Below are positions 33,656 to 46,608 of a stretch of 64,000 nucleotides of DNA, piece after piece (position 1 is the stretch's first letter; each line of letters starts with the position of its first letter). Below the pieces are notes generated by a model that had not been told where the DNA came from, did not search any database, and saw nothing but the letters and a program-made list of their open reading frames with translations. Location of the stretch: assembly GCA_946699065.1 (NCBI GenBank), contig CAMPDV010000430.1:215633-279632 (forward strand). The letters are read 5' to 3'. The stretch comes from Loxodes magnus (lineage: Eukaryota; Ciliophora; Karyorelictea; Loxodida; Loxodidae). Position numbers and translations under genes: made by a program.

Positions 33656-36600
33656 ATGATTGGTCGGACTTTACTAAAAGGAGGAGCACAAAATAAGAAA
33701 GGAATGTGGTAAAAAAAGTAAACAACCTAAGTAATAATTTAACAAAATAATGAACAACTCATTTCAGCCAACGTCCCTGAAGAATAAATGTAAAGGGTCT
33801 ACTAAAATGCCTATGATGATTTATCAGAAATGGTGGCCGCAATTTATTTTAACCATTACTTGGAAAACACTGATTTAGTAGAGAAAAAGGCCAAAGACTA
33901 AGAAGTTATACAAGTGTTTAGAAATCAAATATGGAAGGAGTACGGACAAGCAGTGGCGAAGTTCATAGTTAAATAAAACGGAATTGTATACTTGGTCTTT
34001 AACAATGAAGAAAGATACTAACATTTCACTTAATTCAGGGAATGAACATTCAAAGGAGTTAGAATTCCTATCTAAGCTAGAAACTAATTGGAATATTTTG
34101 ACATTCATAACTACCCAATTTACTTCATAATTAACGAATACTCAAATATGAAGGAAGTAATGGAAATAATAAGATAATATGGAAAATCAAGAGGAGAGAT
34201 ATAGCATACATATCCAAATACAACAATGCTAACAGGGAGCAGTGTAGTCTACCTAGATTTAAAGGATGTAGACGAAGCAAAGAGGATACCAGAAGTAATA
34301 GATTTGAATGGAAACAAAATGAGAATATAGCACCCAGTAAATTTTATCTGCTGCCTATGTAAAGTGAAAGGTACACAGACCAGCAATGCAGAAGGGTAGA
34401 AGCACCAAAAAGGAAAAAGCTACATACAAGAGAATTAGAGATGCTTGAAGGAGAAGTTATTTTAACAATAAACAAACCAGATTTTGAAGCAAATCAAGCA
34501 AATAAGAGGATAATTGGAGAAGAAGAATAAATGATTATAGAGGAATCAAGGGAAGAAGAGAAGGAAATAAAATGAGGAGAATAGAAAAATAATTAAAACA
34601 ACTAAACAATTAAATAATAAAAAGTTTTTTATGCTAAAAGAATAAATAAAAATTATTTTTCATCAAAGTGGAATTGGACATATGTAAGACAGAGGGATAG
34701 AGAAATGTTCAAATAATTAAATAAAATAGAAAACAATCAACTAAATAATAAAATATACCATAAAGAAAAATAGAGAAAAGGATAGGATAAGTGATGATTA
34801 AAACGATAAACCCTAACAGAAGAAATAAGAAATAAACAAAATAGTATAATGGAGTATGTCAGGAAAAGCGTAAATAAAGAAAAAAAGCAAAAAGAAATAG
34901 AACAAACTCAAGAAGAAAAAGAATAAGATGCAAGATAAAAGTGAGAAGAAAGAAGTAAATTGAAGCAAACTTCAATGAGAATGTACTATGCTAAGAAACC
35001 GAAAAACAAAAATGAACAATTATCCGACTTCAACTAATAGGAAAAAGAAGAAGATTAGAATAGATAAGAAGAAGGAAAAGGTAGATAAAAATAAGATGAA
35101 AAAGATAAAAAAGGGGAAAGAACTAATAAAGAAAATAATATGGAAGCATAGAATGATAGATAAGAAGAAGAAAAGGTGGAGAAGGAAGATGAATAAAAAG
35201 AAGAATAAGGTGAAGAGGAAGTAGAGGGAATGAGTGTAAAAAAAGCATAAGAATAAGTCATAAAAATAGGGACAGCAAATGTTAGGGGAATAAGAAGTGC
35301 AAAAGAGGCACTAGCCAAATTAATGACTCAAAAAAGTATCCACATAATGGCAATATAAGAAATTTAGATTGAAGACTAAAAAGATATGTGTAATATAGCA
35401 GGATATAAAAACTTAATAAATGTGGGATCAAAAAAAGGAAAAGGAGTAGCATTCTATATTAGAAACGACATATGCAAGGAGATCAGAGAGATATAGAATG
35501 AAGTAAACCAAATGAAGCTTTTTGGAGGAGCGAGAGTAATGATAATAGAAATAATGAAATAACTAGCAGTAATAAATGTCTACGCTCCTGTTGCAAATGA
35601 CAACGAACATTATGAGCCTTTCTATAATTTAGTGAATGAATTTAAACTATAAGCAATAGAAAAAGGACTTAATATAATGATAATAGGAGGCTGAAATGCG
35701 CACATAGAAAAATGACCGCCAAAGAAAACAAACTCAGCAGGAAAGAGAATGGCACAGTTTATGGAACAGAATAATTTAATATGCCTAGACCCAACTGAAA
35801 TAGGTACCTTTATTCACTAAAACAATGAGTATAAAATAGATTACTTTTTAATCGAAGAGAGAATGAGAGAAAAGGTGATAAAAAGTGATTTTTATTAATC
35901 ATACGTAATAGGAGACCACAGGCCTGGCATTATATAGGTAAAGATGGGTAAAGAAGTAAGAAAGCCATAAAAGATAGCAAAAATAAACTACCTACTATTA
36001 AAGAAAAAAGAGATAAAAATTTGAAAGATTTATACAAGAAAATCTCTAAGAAGAAGAAATTGATAACCTAAACGGCACATAGACTTATAAATGATGAAAG
36101 AAAAAGATATAAGAAGGAGTTTAAATGTTATGTGGAAAATTTAAAACATAAAACTTTAAGATATATAAATATTCAGAAACAACAAAATAGTGTAATAAAA
36201 TCTTTAGAAAATGCAGCAAACAATTAAAATAAAGGGTAAAGAACAGAGAACAAATAAATGAAAATCAATAAAACGAGAATCAAAGAGAATACCAAAGAGT
36301 AAGATAAGAATACATTTAATCAAGAAAAAAAGATAAAAGAAACTAACTAAACCTATTTATGGACAATGTAAATAAAGGAAGTCTAACAGATATGTGGAAG
36401 AAACTAAAAAAATTACTAAATAGAAAATATAATTAATGAGTACCCTTATTAAAAGAAGATGTTAATACTTTCAGGGATGAATGATAGAAACTGTATGAAG
36501 ATGGCAATAATACGCTACCAACTAAATTCTTAAACAAGAGATAAATAGTGGTAAACGAATATGAAATTTGAGAAATCATCAACTAATTGGCAAAATGAAA

Positions 36601-38847
36601 AGCAGCAGGACCTGATGAAATACAAGTAGGTACAATATTAGCAGGCGGGAAAAAACTAGCAGAAGTAACATGTAAAATGATAGTTAAGATGATTTAAGAG
36701 GGAGTAATACCTTAAGAGATGAAATAATAATACATAATATTAATACACAAAAAAGGAGGACAGATGGACACGATGAATTATAGACCAATCTCTTTACTGA
36801 ATCATGCTTTAAAAATAGTAGATGCATGAATTTTCTAGCAACTATAAGGATATCTGCATAATGATGAAAGCGAATATTAATATGGCTTTAAAAAAGGAAA
36901 ATCATGCTCACTATAAATTTTCAACCTAAGAACAGTATAGGAATGATCAATACGGAACAAAAAAGATGTTTTCGTAATATTTGTTGATATTAAAAAAGCG
37001 TACGACTCGGTGCAAAGAAAAGATATATGATAAATCCTAAACGATCTAAAAGTACCGGAATAGATAATTAAACTCCTAGCAAACTTCTACTGTGAAGAAG
37101 AAATTAAACTTAAAATCAATGAACAAATAGCAAAATCATTCACGATAAATAAAGGACTAAAACAGGGAAGCATAACGTCGCCAAGACTATTTAACTTAAT
37201 AATAGCAAGACTCCTTTATAGCTTGGAAGATTAAAAGCTAGGAATTAAGATAGACTTTAAAAGCGAAGAGGGATGAACACAAGAAATATATGCAGGATGT
37301 TTTGCATATGCAGATGACCTAGCCTTAATAAGTGAATGAGAATAATTAGAGGAAGTAATCAAAAATTTAACCTCATGGGCAGAAAAATACAAACTGGAAA
37401 TTGCAGATAAAACAAAATGAATGATATGAAAAGCAGCAGAAAATAGAAACTGAGAAAATATAGGCAATACTATTGAGGTGGGAAATTTAAGAATCGAAAG
37501 AGTAACGTCCTTTTAGTACTTAGGACATATAATAGAAGAGACCATCAGCTTTGAAAAACACATGGAGAATAGACTAGAAGCAGCATAAAAGATGTAAACA
37601 TGAATACTGGGTAAAATAACAATGAATAAGGGATTAACAACATATAATGCAGGAATAATGATAAAAACGTTCGTAAGCTCAGTATTCAGCTATGGGACAG
37701 AAGTTATCCCATATTGTGAATAATTTGTAGGAAAATAAGTGATGGAAAAATTAGAAATAATATAGAGAAGATCTTTACGAGCAATCATAGATGCCCCTTT
37801 CTAAGTGTAAAATGAGATGCTAGAATACGAGTTACAGTTTATGAAATTTAAACATTACCTATGGCAGAAAACGCTGAGATTAAGAGGCAGATTAATAGGT
37901 AACTAAGGAAAAACAGTAGATGGATTAATGTTCGACCTAAGTAAAGAAGAGAACTTTATATTTGAACAATACTGCACGACAATAAAATTAGAATTAAAAA
38001 TTGAAGACAAAAATATATTTATAGATGATGGTAATAATAATCAAAAAGGGAAGAAAAACATTAATCGTGCAATTTGAGAACATAGAGTATACGTAGAAGA
38101 TAGAGAAAGAATGGAGTAAATGATAACAACTCTACAGTATAGAAAAACATGATTTGATGAATATGTAGTAGGACCACCCAACTACCTGAGATACAATAAA
38201 AATAGAAAAGAAGAAATATGCTACATATTTAGAATAAGAACGAGATTTAATGCGAGCCAGGATTGTTTAAAAGAAAGACACCTAGTTGCGACAAGCAAAT
38301 GCCCTTTCTGTAATGATGCAAGAGAAAACGAAAGGCATATCATAGAAAAATGCTCAGATTCCAAGAAAGTAGATAAATATGTATTAGAAAGTTAAGAACA
38401 ATAGGAGTAGAGAGACAAGGAATGGAACTATTTGATATAATATGAGGTACGGCAAAATTCGAAAAATTCATTAGAACCTAAGAAGAGTAAAAAAGAGCTA
38501 AAACTGACTTGATAATAAAAGATTATATCAAAAACATATTAGAAAAAAGAAAAAAAGGATACTTAGAAAAGAAAACCGAATGAAAAAAAGAAATAGGAAA
38601 ATATTATAGAACAGGAAAAGGATAATTTTTATGAGTTTATAAAAGCTTGATTAAGAAGAAAAGAATTAGAAACGAAAATTAGCAAAGTATGTAAGAAAAA
38701 ATAATGGACGTTTGTAACAAAGAATCAATAAAACGTAGATAGATAGAAGACAGAAGAACAAGAGATAATGAAGAAGAAGATATGGAACTAATAAGAGAAG
38801 AATTTTTATTACCTGAAGGCTTACTTGAAGAAATAGACATGTATTGA
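33656..38847 (+). pseudogene. LINE polyprotein, copy 2, frameshifted
   Basis: Same domains as copy 1. The RT core stays in frame here: the QG-box region (NKGLKQGSITSPRLFNL, about 37,147) continues into FAYADDLALI (about 37,302), because copy 2 keeps two nucleotides near 37,130 that copies 1 and 3 lack. It shares the 5-nt loss at the endonuclease-RT junction (~36,017) with copy 1. A 1-nt loss after the CPFC motif (~38,360) breaks the C-terminus. The GDW motif is GGW here (35,691), losing the Asp expected in the endonuclease. A 1-nt loss near 34,371 alters the zinc-knuckle region (GTDQ instead of GHTDQ, losing the knuckle His). Probably dead. Confidence 0.82.
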
Positions 38848-38860
38848 AACATTTATTAAA

Positions 38861-38891
38861 GAGGTGCGCACCAACGAGGTGCTACGCGCTC
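38861..38891 (+). other. GC-rich 3' hairpin of LINE copy 2
   Basis: Same hairpin as copy 1, with GAGG for GAGC in the left arm, which weakens the outer stem by one pair. Confidence 0.6.
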
Positions 38892-39197
38892 TATAATCAA
38901 ATTTATTTATTTATATCTCCATTTTTTTATGAATGTTTCAACTATTTTTAAAAATATGTAACAAAATAATATCTATTATCTTTATTAAAATTTTATATCT
39001 TTAGTAAATATAAAAGACTTTAAGAAATACTAAAATATATAAATTCTATTTTAGCAAAAATTAATATAATTTATAAAAAACAGCTTATTAATGCTTAGGC
39101 AATCATTCCTTTATATATAATATTTATAATATTGATAAATAAAGTTATTGAATGCTATTTATACTTACTTATTTTATTAATTATAAACATATTAAAG

Positions 39198-40520
39198 TTA
39201 TACTTGATTAATGGAAATATCGACACTCACGTTTACCTGCAGAGACTAATTATTAGCATCGAACGTTATTTCACTGTTTACTAGTTGGCTTTCATTCTTT
39301 TTATCTTAACTGTCATATTCTAAATAATCTCTTCTGCATATACAACATTTGGTGCTTATTTTAAATCAATAATCTATACACTCTTTATGATAGTAATGAT
39401 TGCATGGAAGTTTTCTTAATAAATCTTGGTTTTTAAAATTACATAAGCAAATGGAGCAAGCTATATCAGTAAAATTAGAATCATTGACTACTGCATTGTA
39501 ATTTAGAATAGGAAACTTTTCTTATAACATAAGTTTAGATATTTATTAGTTATTAGTTTACTCTTAGCTTTATGCATAAATTCTCTATGAAGTACGAATA
39601 ATCCTCTTACATATCTTTTAAAGGCAGAAGGTTACTAATATCATATTAAAAATAACAGCTCCTATAATGCATCACATCACTATGTTCTATTCATCTTTAC
39701 TTTGAACTTCTAACTTTATCGATAAGTTCAGTTATGAGTTCGTCTCCTTTATAAGTTTGAAATATCAAAGACCATCAGTAAATTTATAAGTAGTAGTTAT
39801 ATTAGAAGTAGCTGTTATCATTTTTTAATAGTTCTATTCAGTAGGTAAAATAGAATTTCCATAGCTTTCATGCTTTATTAGTATTATAATCTTTTGCTAG
39901 GTTTTTATTTTTATTTAATTTGCATTACTTAAGAGATAACTATACAGTCACTAAGTCTAAGAAGAATTATCTATAATATTAAATCATTCTCCTATACCTA
40001 TTTCAGTTCCTTAGATACTACAGTCGTTACCTATTCATGGATTTCTACACTAGCATCTGCAGTTTTTATCACAAAAGCCATTGCTATTACAACTTTTAGG
40101 ACATCTTTAAGATATTGAATAGATGAAAGTTAGGTTATATATCAAAGGTTGTTATATATCATAATTGATAATGCTCATAGATCAATTCGAAGTAGAGGCA
40201 TTCAAGGCTATAAATTAGTATTTCCTATGCTAATTAACTGCATCTCAGTCAGTTATTGGATCTTACTAAATTTAATTAGAACTAGTAGGATATAAAGTGA
40301 TAGAGCAATTCCAACTACTACTAATGATATCCATCTATATAGTTAAATAGTTATACTATTCAAAAATTTGCTAGAAGCTGTTATAAGGAGACAAAATAAA
40401 ACTATTAATAGAGAACTATTATTAATACTAATAGTAGGTAAATTTATACTCCATATTCTGAAGATATTCTGCTTAAATAGCTTCTACAATTATAGCAATA
40501 AGGAGTAGAAGCTTAAACAT
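39198..40520 (-). CDS. EGF-TM-RING-H2 protein, unit 2
   Basis: Exactly 441 codons, as in unit 1, with signal peptide MFKLLLLIAIIVEAIQA (Leu2 is Phe). EGF-like cluster, transmembrane helix and RING-H2 ligands are all kept. A few substitutions are visible, for example Tyr to Asp shortly before the RING and Leu to Gln before the transmembrane helix. No frameshift. Same role inferred: membrane E3 ubiquitin ligase. Confidence 0.8.
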
Positions 40521-40563
40521 TTATTAACTTTTATTTTCTTACAGCTCTAAATTTATAAATGAG

Positions 40564-40616
40564 TTAACACATAAAAATACGAAAAACTTCGTGTTTATTA
40601 TATATTTACGTGTTAA
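40564..40616. other. nested inverted repeat upstream of the EGF-RING gene, unit 2
   Basis: Same paired arms as in unit 1; the inner arms read ACGAA and TTCGT around an AAAC loop. Confidence 0.5.
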
Positions 40617-42122
40617 AGACTAAAAATTAAATAGGTAGAAAAACTAACCTAATTTATGTTGAATAAGTGTTTACTTAAATTAAATTTAAATTAAGCATAA
40701 ATAATTAGTTGTATTAAAGCTAGATTGCTAAATTAATATTTCTTAGCCAATTTAATTATTCAAGCATTTAAATATATTATATTTATAAAGATTAAGATTA
40801 TAAATTAATAGAAAGAGTAATTGGATAATTGATTGAGTAGTGGTAATGCTCTTCTACTATTTTAGAAATATATAAGGACAATCTAAATAAAAGAAAAGCA
40901 TTGCTTATTATATTAGTTTAAAGTTAGAAACTAAAATGTATATTTAGCTAAGAAGTATTAGTTATACAAGAATTATAATTTATTCTTAAATACTCTAGAT
41001 ATATTTAAAAGATGTAGTTATCAAATAAATAATAATGATGATATATTTAAACTATTATATATAAGAAGTGATGGAAAGAGATAAAAAGGTGATATTTGAG
41101 AGATAAATAGATGTAATGAAGTAAAAGAAATAGGATAATTATATATCCCATTACTTGCTTCTCTGCTTATTGAAATGTTTTATAAAATATTATAAGATTA
41201 ATTATATTATAATTTTATCATTATAAAAGACTGAAAATAATTTAATATAAATAAAATTAGTATTAAAATTATAAATATTATATATATTATATTATAAAAA
41301 TAAGCTATAAATAACCCGAAATCTATTCTATCTATATCTAAATAATATAATAATCAATTTTAGCAAGCTTAAATGAAAAGAACTAACTATAAAAATTAGA
41401 GAGCAACTTTATCTTTATCATTTAACCTAATAATTTTATTTTAGAATGTAAATATAATTTAAATTTTTAGGGAAATATTATTAAACTTTTGGTTTATTTT
41501 ACTAAAATAAGCATAGTATTATATGATATTGATATATCTTATAAAAGAGTATAGATTCACTTTCATGTAATCAATAATCTTTTATAAGATAGTATGAATA
41601 TATTATTTAAAAATTATTTTTAATAGAAGGAACTTTAAAAATTTTAACCAAAACTAAAAGTTGAATGTTTAGAATATTAATATAATTATATTTTAATACA
41701 TAAAAACTATCAGATAAATATAGTTATATAAATATCTAATAAATAGAGTATAAATTTAAAAATTAATTAAAAACTGTATAATGTAGCTGCATAAGTAAAT
41801 TACTCTTTCTAATGTAAAGTTTTATCTAAATATATGTATCATTAAGTTTATTTTAAGTATTAATAATTTATAGCTATATAGCTTAATTAATATACAATTT
41901 AATATATTTAATCATAATTAGAAACAAAAAAATATAATTCCTTTTAAAATAGCTTAGAGGAAAAGACTTTTTAGTATACTATTTGTTTATATTTAGATAA
42001 ACTGAATTTCTTAAGAAAGAATTATTAAATGAATAGGTTTGCTTATATTTATCTTAATAATAACTAAATTGGTACTTTTACTTTATAGATTCTTTCTATC
42101 AAATTAATTAAAAATAAAATAT
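40617..42122. other. AT-rich spacer, unit 2
   Basis: Matches 18,556-20,072 with small indels. No gene seen. Confidence 0.5.
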
Positions 42123-42194
42123 TCCACATCCGGGACTCGAACCCGGGTCTTTCGGGTGAAAGCCGAATATCCTAACCTGCTAGACTAATGTGGA
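42123..42194 (-). tRNA. tRNA-Glu (anticodon UUC), unit 2
   Basis: Identical over all 72 nt to the unit 1 gene, although the flanks carry substitutions and an indel. Confidence 0.95.
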
Positions 42195-45100
42195 TTTAAA
42201 ATATTATATTTGATTAATATTTAAACTTGATTAATTTAATTTATAGTAAGATTCTAAATATTACTTACTAATACTTTTTCATAAGTATAAACCTTTATAT
42301 CATAAAGTTTAAAATAGTTGTAATCTAAAACTTTTGTAATATATATGTGAATGCCTCCTATATCTTAATCAATAAAGATCTAAACAATAAATTTAAATAT
42401 CCATTTGAACAATCTCTGTTTTTTCCTTTTAATGAAAATTATAATAATAGGACACCTACAACAAGAATTAAATTGTATTTTCTTAAAAAAGAATAAATTA
42501 GGATTTATTTAAATAAAAAGCAATACTTTTTAGTAATAAGTTGATAAATAAATTTGGTATTTGATTGTTAATTTTTAGTTTTAATTTTATTTTATAATTA
42601 AATGTGAGGATTTTGGTATCTCAGTTATAATTCTCTTAGACTTAAATCTAGAACTATTTAGGATATTTTATTAGAATATTATAAAATAATTTTTTAATTT
42701 TATGATCTGAAAAATATAAAATTAGGTAATAATTAACTAGAAGTTAATAGCAAGTTGATTTAGTTTTGAATAGACAATTTTATTTTTAAGAACTTAAGAA
42801 TTTAGTTAGCTTATATGTAATTTAAAATATTCTAAATGTATTAAGACTGAATAATAATTAATTAGATATTAAATATCATATCATTATTGATAAAAATTAA
42901 GATCACTTAAATAAATTTTTATTGTTAAGTTGCTTTATTTTTCAACCATATTAAGCTTACTTCAGCTCTATCATAAAAATAACTTTGAATAAACTGAATT
43001 AAGCTATCATTAATAAATAATAAGCTTATCTCTTTTTTATGCTATTAGCATAATAAATTTTAACCTCTTTAACTATAAAATTAATTTTTAGTATTTTGCT
43101 TTAAGTTAAGAAACATACAACTATTCATAATTAATTCTTATTTTAAAATTATTATAATTTAAGATTTTAGATTTAAGGATTACCTTTTGATTTAGTTTTG
43201 ATTAATTAAACAAATAAAATATAAGAATTTTAGAAAATTAACAAATAGTGTATTTGTCTTTAACTTTTTTTAATTTAGAACTTCAATTTAAATAAATAAC
43301 TAGCATTAAAAAATTATATCTATAACCTAAATACTCTTCATGACTGCATTTTTTAGAAATTGTAAGTTTTTTAGTTTTGCTTTTAATGCCTAGTTTGATG
43401 ATGTTATAAGTAGAATATAAGGAAATTAAAAAATGTATAGAGAATCCTACCAAAGTATTTATAACTAGTTTCTTAAAGTTAAATAAAATAATAGCTAAAT
43501 TCTATTTGTCTAGCTAGGATTAAAAAGAATAAATAAGCCTAATAATTATTAACTGAGAGGTAGTTTATAAATTGCAAAATAATAGTTATAATTAATAAAA
43601 GAAAAAGCATGATAATTCATATATCACTATAAACTTAGAATTTACATTTTTTAATCTTCCTATGCTTTAATTATATAACTTGTATCTAGTTAATTTCCAT
43701 TTTCGTTTTAAGAATAGCTATATAAAGTTACCAAATTTAAAATCAATTTATTTTAGTTTTATTTCATTTTGAAGGGCAAATACTCAATATCAATCTTTTT
43801 TTATTCTCTTGGATTATCTAGCAAAATAATAAATAGGTAAGAAAATGTATAGAAATCTTTTATAACTTGCTAGCCTTATTCACAACTACTTATGCTTTAT
43901 ATATAATTTAGATATAAATATTAAGTAATAAATCTGATTTAAGTATATCAATCAATGAAGTTTATTTCAAATTAGATATATTCATATCAACACTATTATA
44001 TTTATCAAGCTATATTTCCTTTTTTATCTTTTATGCTTAATCTATTAAATTTTAAAGCTCATAATATAAATAATATTTTAGTCACTAAGATAAAAACATT
44101 GCTGTCCCTCTTTATCATATTAAATCTTCACTATATCAAGTATTAATTTATTAATCTTATAGTATAAACACTATGTAGCATATAATCAATTTATCTCAAG
44201 TTACTCTATTTTTAAGTATTTTTGTCTAAATAAAGTATAGCCTCAATCTCGGAAAAATTAGATCATAAAATTTGCTTATGATTTAAGCAAATTCTAAGAT
44301 AATTATTTCTATAAAAGCTTTTTTCAATACTTTATAAGCTTAAATTTAATTAAAGCTTTGAGTTTGTTTAGTAAGCTATTTTATCTTGCAGTTCAAATTA
44401 TATAAACTTTTATTAGTGAAACAAACTCTAATTTTTAAGTTACTTTAACTAAAAGACTCTTGATATCCGAATTTTATGCCAGATATCTGAGATAATTTAG
44501 CTTACTAAAAAAATTTTGGTAATTTAACCTGGATAAAATTGTGAGAATTTTCTGGTTTCTAGATATGCATCTACTTAAATATTTTCTTAAAAAGAGACTA
44601 AAAGGTTTATTAACTAAAGTTTTGCTAAATATACAGATGGTAAATTTAACATCTGTTTATGAATGTGATAAATATGAAAGAAAAGCTAGCTAGAAAATAA
44701 AATAAATGATAGTAATTTATTAATAAGGATTATTTAGAGCTTTAATATACAAAATTATTAGGAAAGTATTTTAAAGAAAATTAATATTATATGATAAATT
44801 GAGTAAAGTTAACTTTATTATATAATCATATAAGCATAACTTTTGTTTTTTTGCTCTATAAAATTTTAATCTAATATAGTTATATTTAATCTATAGAACT
44901 GTTTTAGTTATAATCTAAATACTAAAATAGTTTTATAATATATATTAAGCTTTTAATAGCTCGTATATAAGCTAGCATTTTGAAAATTTCCTTAATTTCT
45001 GGGTGAAGTGAAAGAAAATTTTAAAAGAAATTTACTCTGGACTTTATTCTATTTCTGATATTAAGCAAAATTAAGATTTTAATGAATATTTACTCTTAAA

Positions 45101-46608
45101 TTTAAATTAAAAAAAACAGAACCAAAATACTGAAAACAGAAGCAACGAAAAATAAATAGTTTAAACAGATAGATAAAAAATGCTTAAAAATAAAAGTCAA
45201 CACATATATTACGTAACAAGTCATAAATATCATCTAGTTTACTAAGAATCTTTATCTTAGCCAAAGATGATAAATTATCTTCTTAGCAAGCATAAAACTT
45301 AAAAGCTTAAGATTTGTAGAAATATTATAATGTAATTTTCTTTAGATTAAAGTAGGTAAATTAGATGATAATTTAATGAAAATAGTTTAAATTTATATTC
45401 TTTGAATATCGATAGAAACTAAAAGCATATGTAGGAGCTCGATTTTATAAACATATAAGCATCACAATTAGAGTTATAGTTATTCAGTATATTTATCCGT
45501 TAAATCTATTTTATATACTTATAGATAAATTAATAGAGCTAAATAGATATATTTTCATAAATTTAAGCTTCTATTTTGAGTTTATCAAAACTACTAAGTT
45601 AAATTTAATAAGGTAAAAAGTTAAACCAAAACTTGGATAGAATCGCTTATAATACCTTAAATAAAAGCTTAAGTGATTGCTGCAATTAAGTTAATAATCA
45701 AAGCAAACCTTAATCATCACTATATACTTATAAAGTTAACTTTCCTTATATTATAATTTTAGTTTTTGTGCAGTTGATAAAAATTACAAACATGCTAATA
45801 AATCTTGCTGATTTATAAAATGAGGAATAAGTAAAAAATTGAAGAAATAGAAATTTAAAAATTTATATAGAAAAGTCCTAAAACATCAAATTTAAAATAT
45901 TAGAGACATTAAACTAATAAAACTAAAATAAGTAAAGAGATTAGGTAAAAAATACATTAGAATTATCAAGGATGTTCTTTTATTAAGTACAACATAAACT
46001 TTAAACTCATATTATTTAAAATAAATACTCTCTTGCCAACTTATCCTACAATTAACTTAAATTAAAATTAAAATACAAAAATGAAATTCGTTTTGCGGGA
46101 AAAAAATTAAAAGTATAAATATTAAAAATTTAAATAATTAAGAAGTAAATGTAGAATGTGATATATGATAAAAAAAATTTAAGTATGAAAGATTCTAAAC
46201 TTTAAATTATTAGTAGCAAAGTGCTCTTAATATTGTTTAAGATATTTTATTAAATTTAAATAAAAATAGTTTACTTTAATTTAAAATTCTTATATAAAAT
46301 AAAGTCACAATAAAAATAATTATATCATAAATGAGTAATAGTCTAAAATAAATTTATTAAATCTAATTTTTATATATAAGAACTAGAATTATTTTAGATT
46401 CACAGTTTTATTTCTCCTCCATATTAAATAATTTCTTTATCATATCTAAACCTCCACAAAATTATCCCCTTTTCTTTGAGTTATTTGTGCTTTTTTACTC
46501 TATCTTACAAGTTAATTTCTTTGATAAATTCATTTTTGTAATTTTTTAGTTGCTTCATTTTTTCTAGTGAAAATGATTTAAATTGATAAACTTATTTAAA
46601 ACTATAAT
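42195..46608. other. AT-rich spacer, unit 2
   Basis: Corresponds to 20,145-24,084 plus the insertion at 42,770. The palindromes at 44,269-44,293 and 44,633-44,656 are kept. From about 45,195, and strongly from about 45,480, it diverges from unit 1. No gene recognised. Confidence 0.5.
42770..43186. mobile_element. 417-bp insertion flanked by 15-bp direct repeats
   Basis: Unit 1 has one copy of TTGATTTAGTTTTGA here. Unit 2 has two, at 42,755-42,769 and 43,187-43,201, with 417 bp between them. This looks like a target-site duplication around a recent insertion. The insert is AT-rich, has no visible terminal inverted repeats, no coding potential and no polymerase III B box. The 15-bp duplication fits a LINE-mobilised or similar non-autonomous element. 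Loss from unit 1 by recombination between the direct repeats is the alternative. Confidence 0.65.

Larger units (their letters stand above)
33433..38910 (+). mobile_element. LINE-type retrotransposon, copy 2
   Basis: Near-identical to copy 1 throughout, with substitutions and small indels. Its 5' flank is the same as that of copy 3. The 3' boundary is uncertain for the reason given for copy 1. Confidence 0.88.
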
